Shown here in pieces: positions 7,201-7,299 of a DNA stretch of 7,299 nucleotides; the stretch's first letter is position 1; each line of letters starts with the position of its first letter. The notes beneath the pieces are model-generated. The model saw only the letters and a list, made by a program, of their open reading frames with translations, was not told the DNA's origin and did not search any database. Position numbers and translations under genes: made by a program. The DNA comes from an uncultured Ignavibacteria bacterium (GTDB lineage Bacteria; Bacteroidota; Ignavibacteria; Ignavibacteriales; Melioribacteraceae): assembly GCA_937930275.1 (NCBI GenBank), contig CALGLM010000514.1:1-7299 (forward strand), given 5' to 3'.

Positions 7201-7299
7201 GTTACCTATGGCGTTGGGTATTGGTGATGCAGGTGCCGAGATGCGTACGCCGTTAGGGGTTGTAAGTATAGGTGGTATGGTTGCTTCTACCGTATTAAC
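4280..7299 (+). CDS. RND-family efflux permease, 3'-partial, with non-canonical proton-relay residues
   Basis: This is the inner-membrane motor and substrate-binding subunit of the pump. The ATG at 4280 follows AGGAA (4266-4270) by nine bases, and 1006 complete codons run off the right edge. AcrB-like proteins are about 1030-1050 residues, so roughly the last 20-45 are missing. The order is typical: cytoplasmic SLARISINRP and TM1 (about 13-33), first porter region (34-335), TM2-TM6 (about 338-490), linker, TM7 (about 533-552), second porter region (555-855), TM8-TM11, and the start of TM12 (GGMVASTVLN). Conserved family signatures include LQPDVEIP, YPGAGPKEIE, SGGQEREIRV, GVEFIPTLDDG and LESFIQP. 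The relay differs from AcrB: D407-D408 correspond to A405-N406 (GVLVANSVVVLEN), K940 to N928, R971 to K959, and T978 to S966. E412 matches AcrB E414 and is kept. It lacks the TM4 aspartates of the heavy-metal CzcA class and shows no metal-site signature, so HAE1-like organic export is the best guess. No frameshift or stop interrupts it. The family is certain; the substrate and driving ion are not. Confidence 0.95.
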   Translation, partial: MSLARISINRPIMTTMGLLVFLLFGAIAYFTLNLNLQPDVEIPYVTIQTIYPGAGPKEIETLISKKIEDAVSTVSKIERVESYSLDGASIVIIEFKMGKDPDIANQEVKDKVDEIINDLPTDAEKPIVQKVDLKAFPIIDVILTGNMDPRELYDIADKTLKDRFSQVEGVAKVNISGGQEREIRVVVDNKVAFENSISMPQLIQILAAQNLNIPGGYFNISNQEFTVRVLGEFQDLETINELQVPTFFGPKKLKQFAEVKDGGKDIRRRAVYYNVKGNFKNENVIKLGIVKSSDGNIVKVADGIKEAIPEIKTTLPKGTNIEIINDESVFVRSSVDDTMSNVMLGVLFTSIVLLIFLGNIRSTIIVALSMPISIISTFMLLQMFDLSLNMMTLMGLSVSVGVLVANSVVVLENIFRHKDMGLSTKEASDIGTSEVTVAVLASTLTNLVVFLPLANMSSIVGQFLRELALAATFATIFSLIISFTLTPMLSALLIPDKMTQGKLAAKLDKIFKSWDEAYRKTLRVSLKSKKRSVAIIVFAFFLFIASAVFFGSHLGVEFIPTLDDGKIKIEVELPEGYNLDKTASVMSNIESIIKETPEVKHMVTELGKIGDLNTGTNMARMDVQLVDAKDRNVHISKIISKFVKDLAFIPDAKIMVDYANTGGDGGAPIQFYLMGQDVNKLEEIKNDLIKNIKDVPGLNNLDQSSRAGKPEITVYPDRNKLADAGITIQELAVSVRAAIEGIESSKYRLHGDEYDITVTFTDESVNSKDKVANITIVSSQTGNAYRLSELADVKYTNGFTKIIHRDKYTTISFTGSPAEGYPLGDVTGELQKRFDKLDLPAGYRIAWGGNVKMMNEMVADMLFAFGLAIILTYMLLAAMLESFIQPIYILVTIPLAMIGVFLFMYISNTAFGITALMGVIMLIGIVVNNAILMLDYTNQLLREKGMHAREALVEACPTKLKPILMSTLAIILGMLPMALGIGDAGAEMRTPLGVVSIGGMVASTVL

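Noticed and set aside
4280..7299. Heavy-metal (CusA/CzcA) type RND permease
   Set aside because: CusA/CzcA proteins keep acidic TM4 residues and have methionine or other metal-binding periplasmic sites. Neither is seen here, and the adaptor lacks metal-binding Met or His clusters.

Overview
The window looks like a chromosomal segment from a member of the Bacteroidota. It is AT-rich. The first protein of the efflux operon has a signal peptide ending in A-N-A followed by Q-Q, a cleavage context typical of that phylum. The only clear promoter fits the Bacteroidota consensus (TTG, 19-base spacer, TAnnTTTG) rather than the E. coli -35/-10 pattern. The phylum call rests on these cues and on recalled family resemblance, since no database was searched. 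All genes supported here lie on the + strand.

Bases 1-1566 hold the 3' part of a glycosyltransferase gene whose start lies before the window. Its C-terminal half is a recognisable GT2 (GT-A fold) domain with intact motifs. Its N-terminal half appears to be a second, degenerate GT2-like domain. Bases 1567-1772 form the only sizeable intergenic region. It carries an 11-base-spaced direct repeat, a promoter, a TetR-type dyad just downstream of the predicted transcription start, and a small leader hairpin.

Bases 1773-7299 hold a three-gene tripartite efflux operon: an outer-membrane TolC-type channel (1773-3200), a lipoprotein periplasmic adaptor of the HlyD/MexA type (3227-4267), and an inner-membrane RND permease (4280 to beyond the right edge). 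The gaps of 26 and 12 bases point to one transcript. Together the products would form an envelope-spanning pump taking substrate from the inner membrane or periplasm to the outside. The substrate cannot be read from sequence. No regulator gene is in the window, although the dyad suggests one exists.

The most notable point is in the permease. The two transmembrane-4 aspartates of the AcrB proton relay are Ala-Asn, the TM10 lysine is Asn, and the TM11 arginine is Lys. The fold and other motifs look intact, so this seems to be an RND subgroup with altered or different energy coupling rather than a decayed gene. I found no wholly new system, CRISPR array, RNA gene or mobile element.
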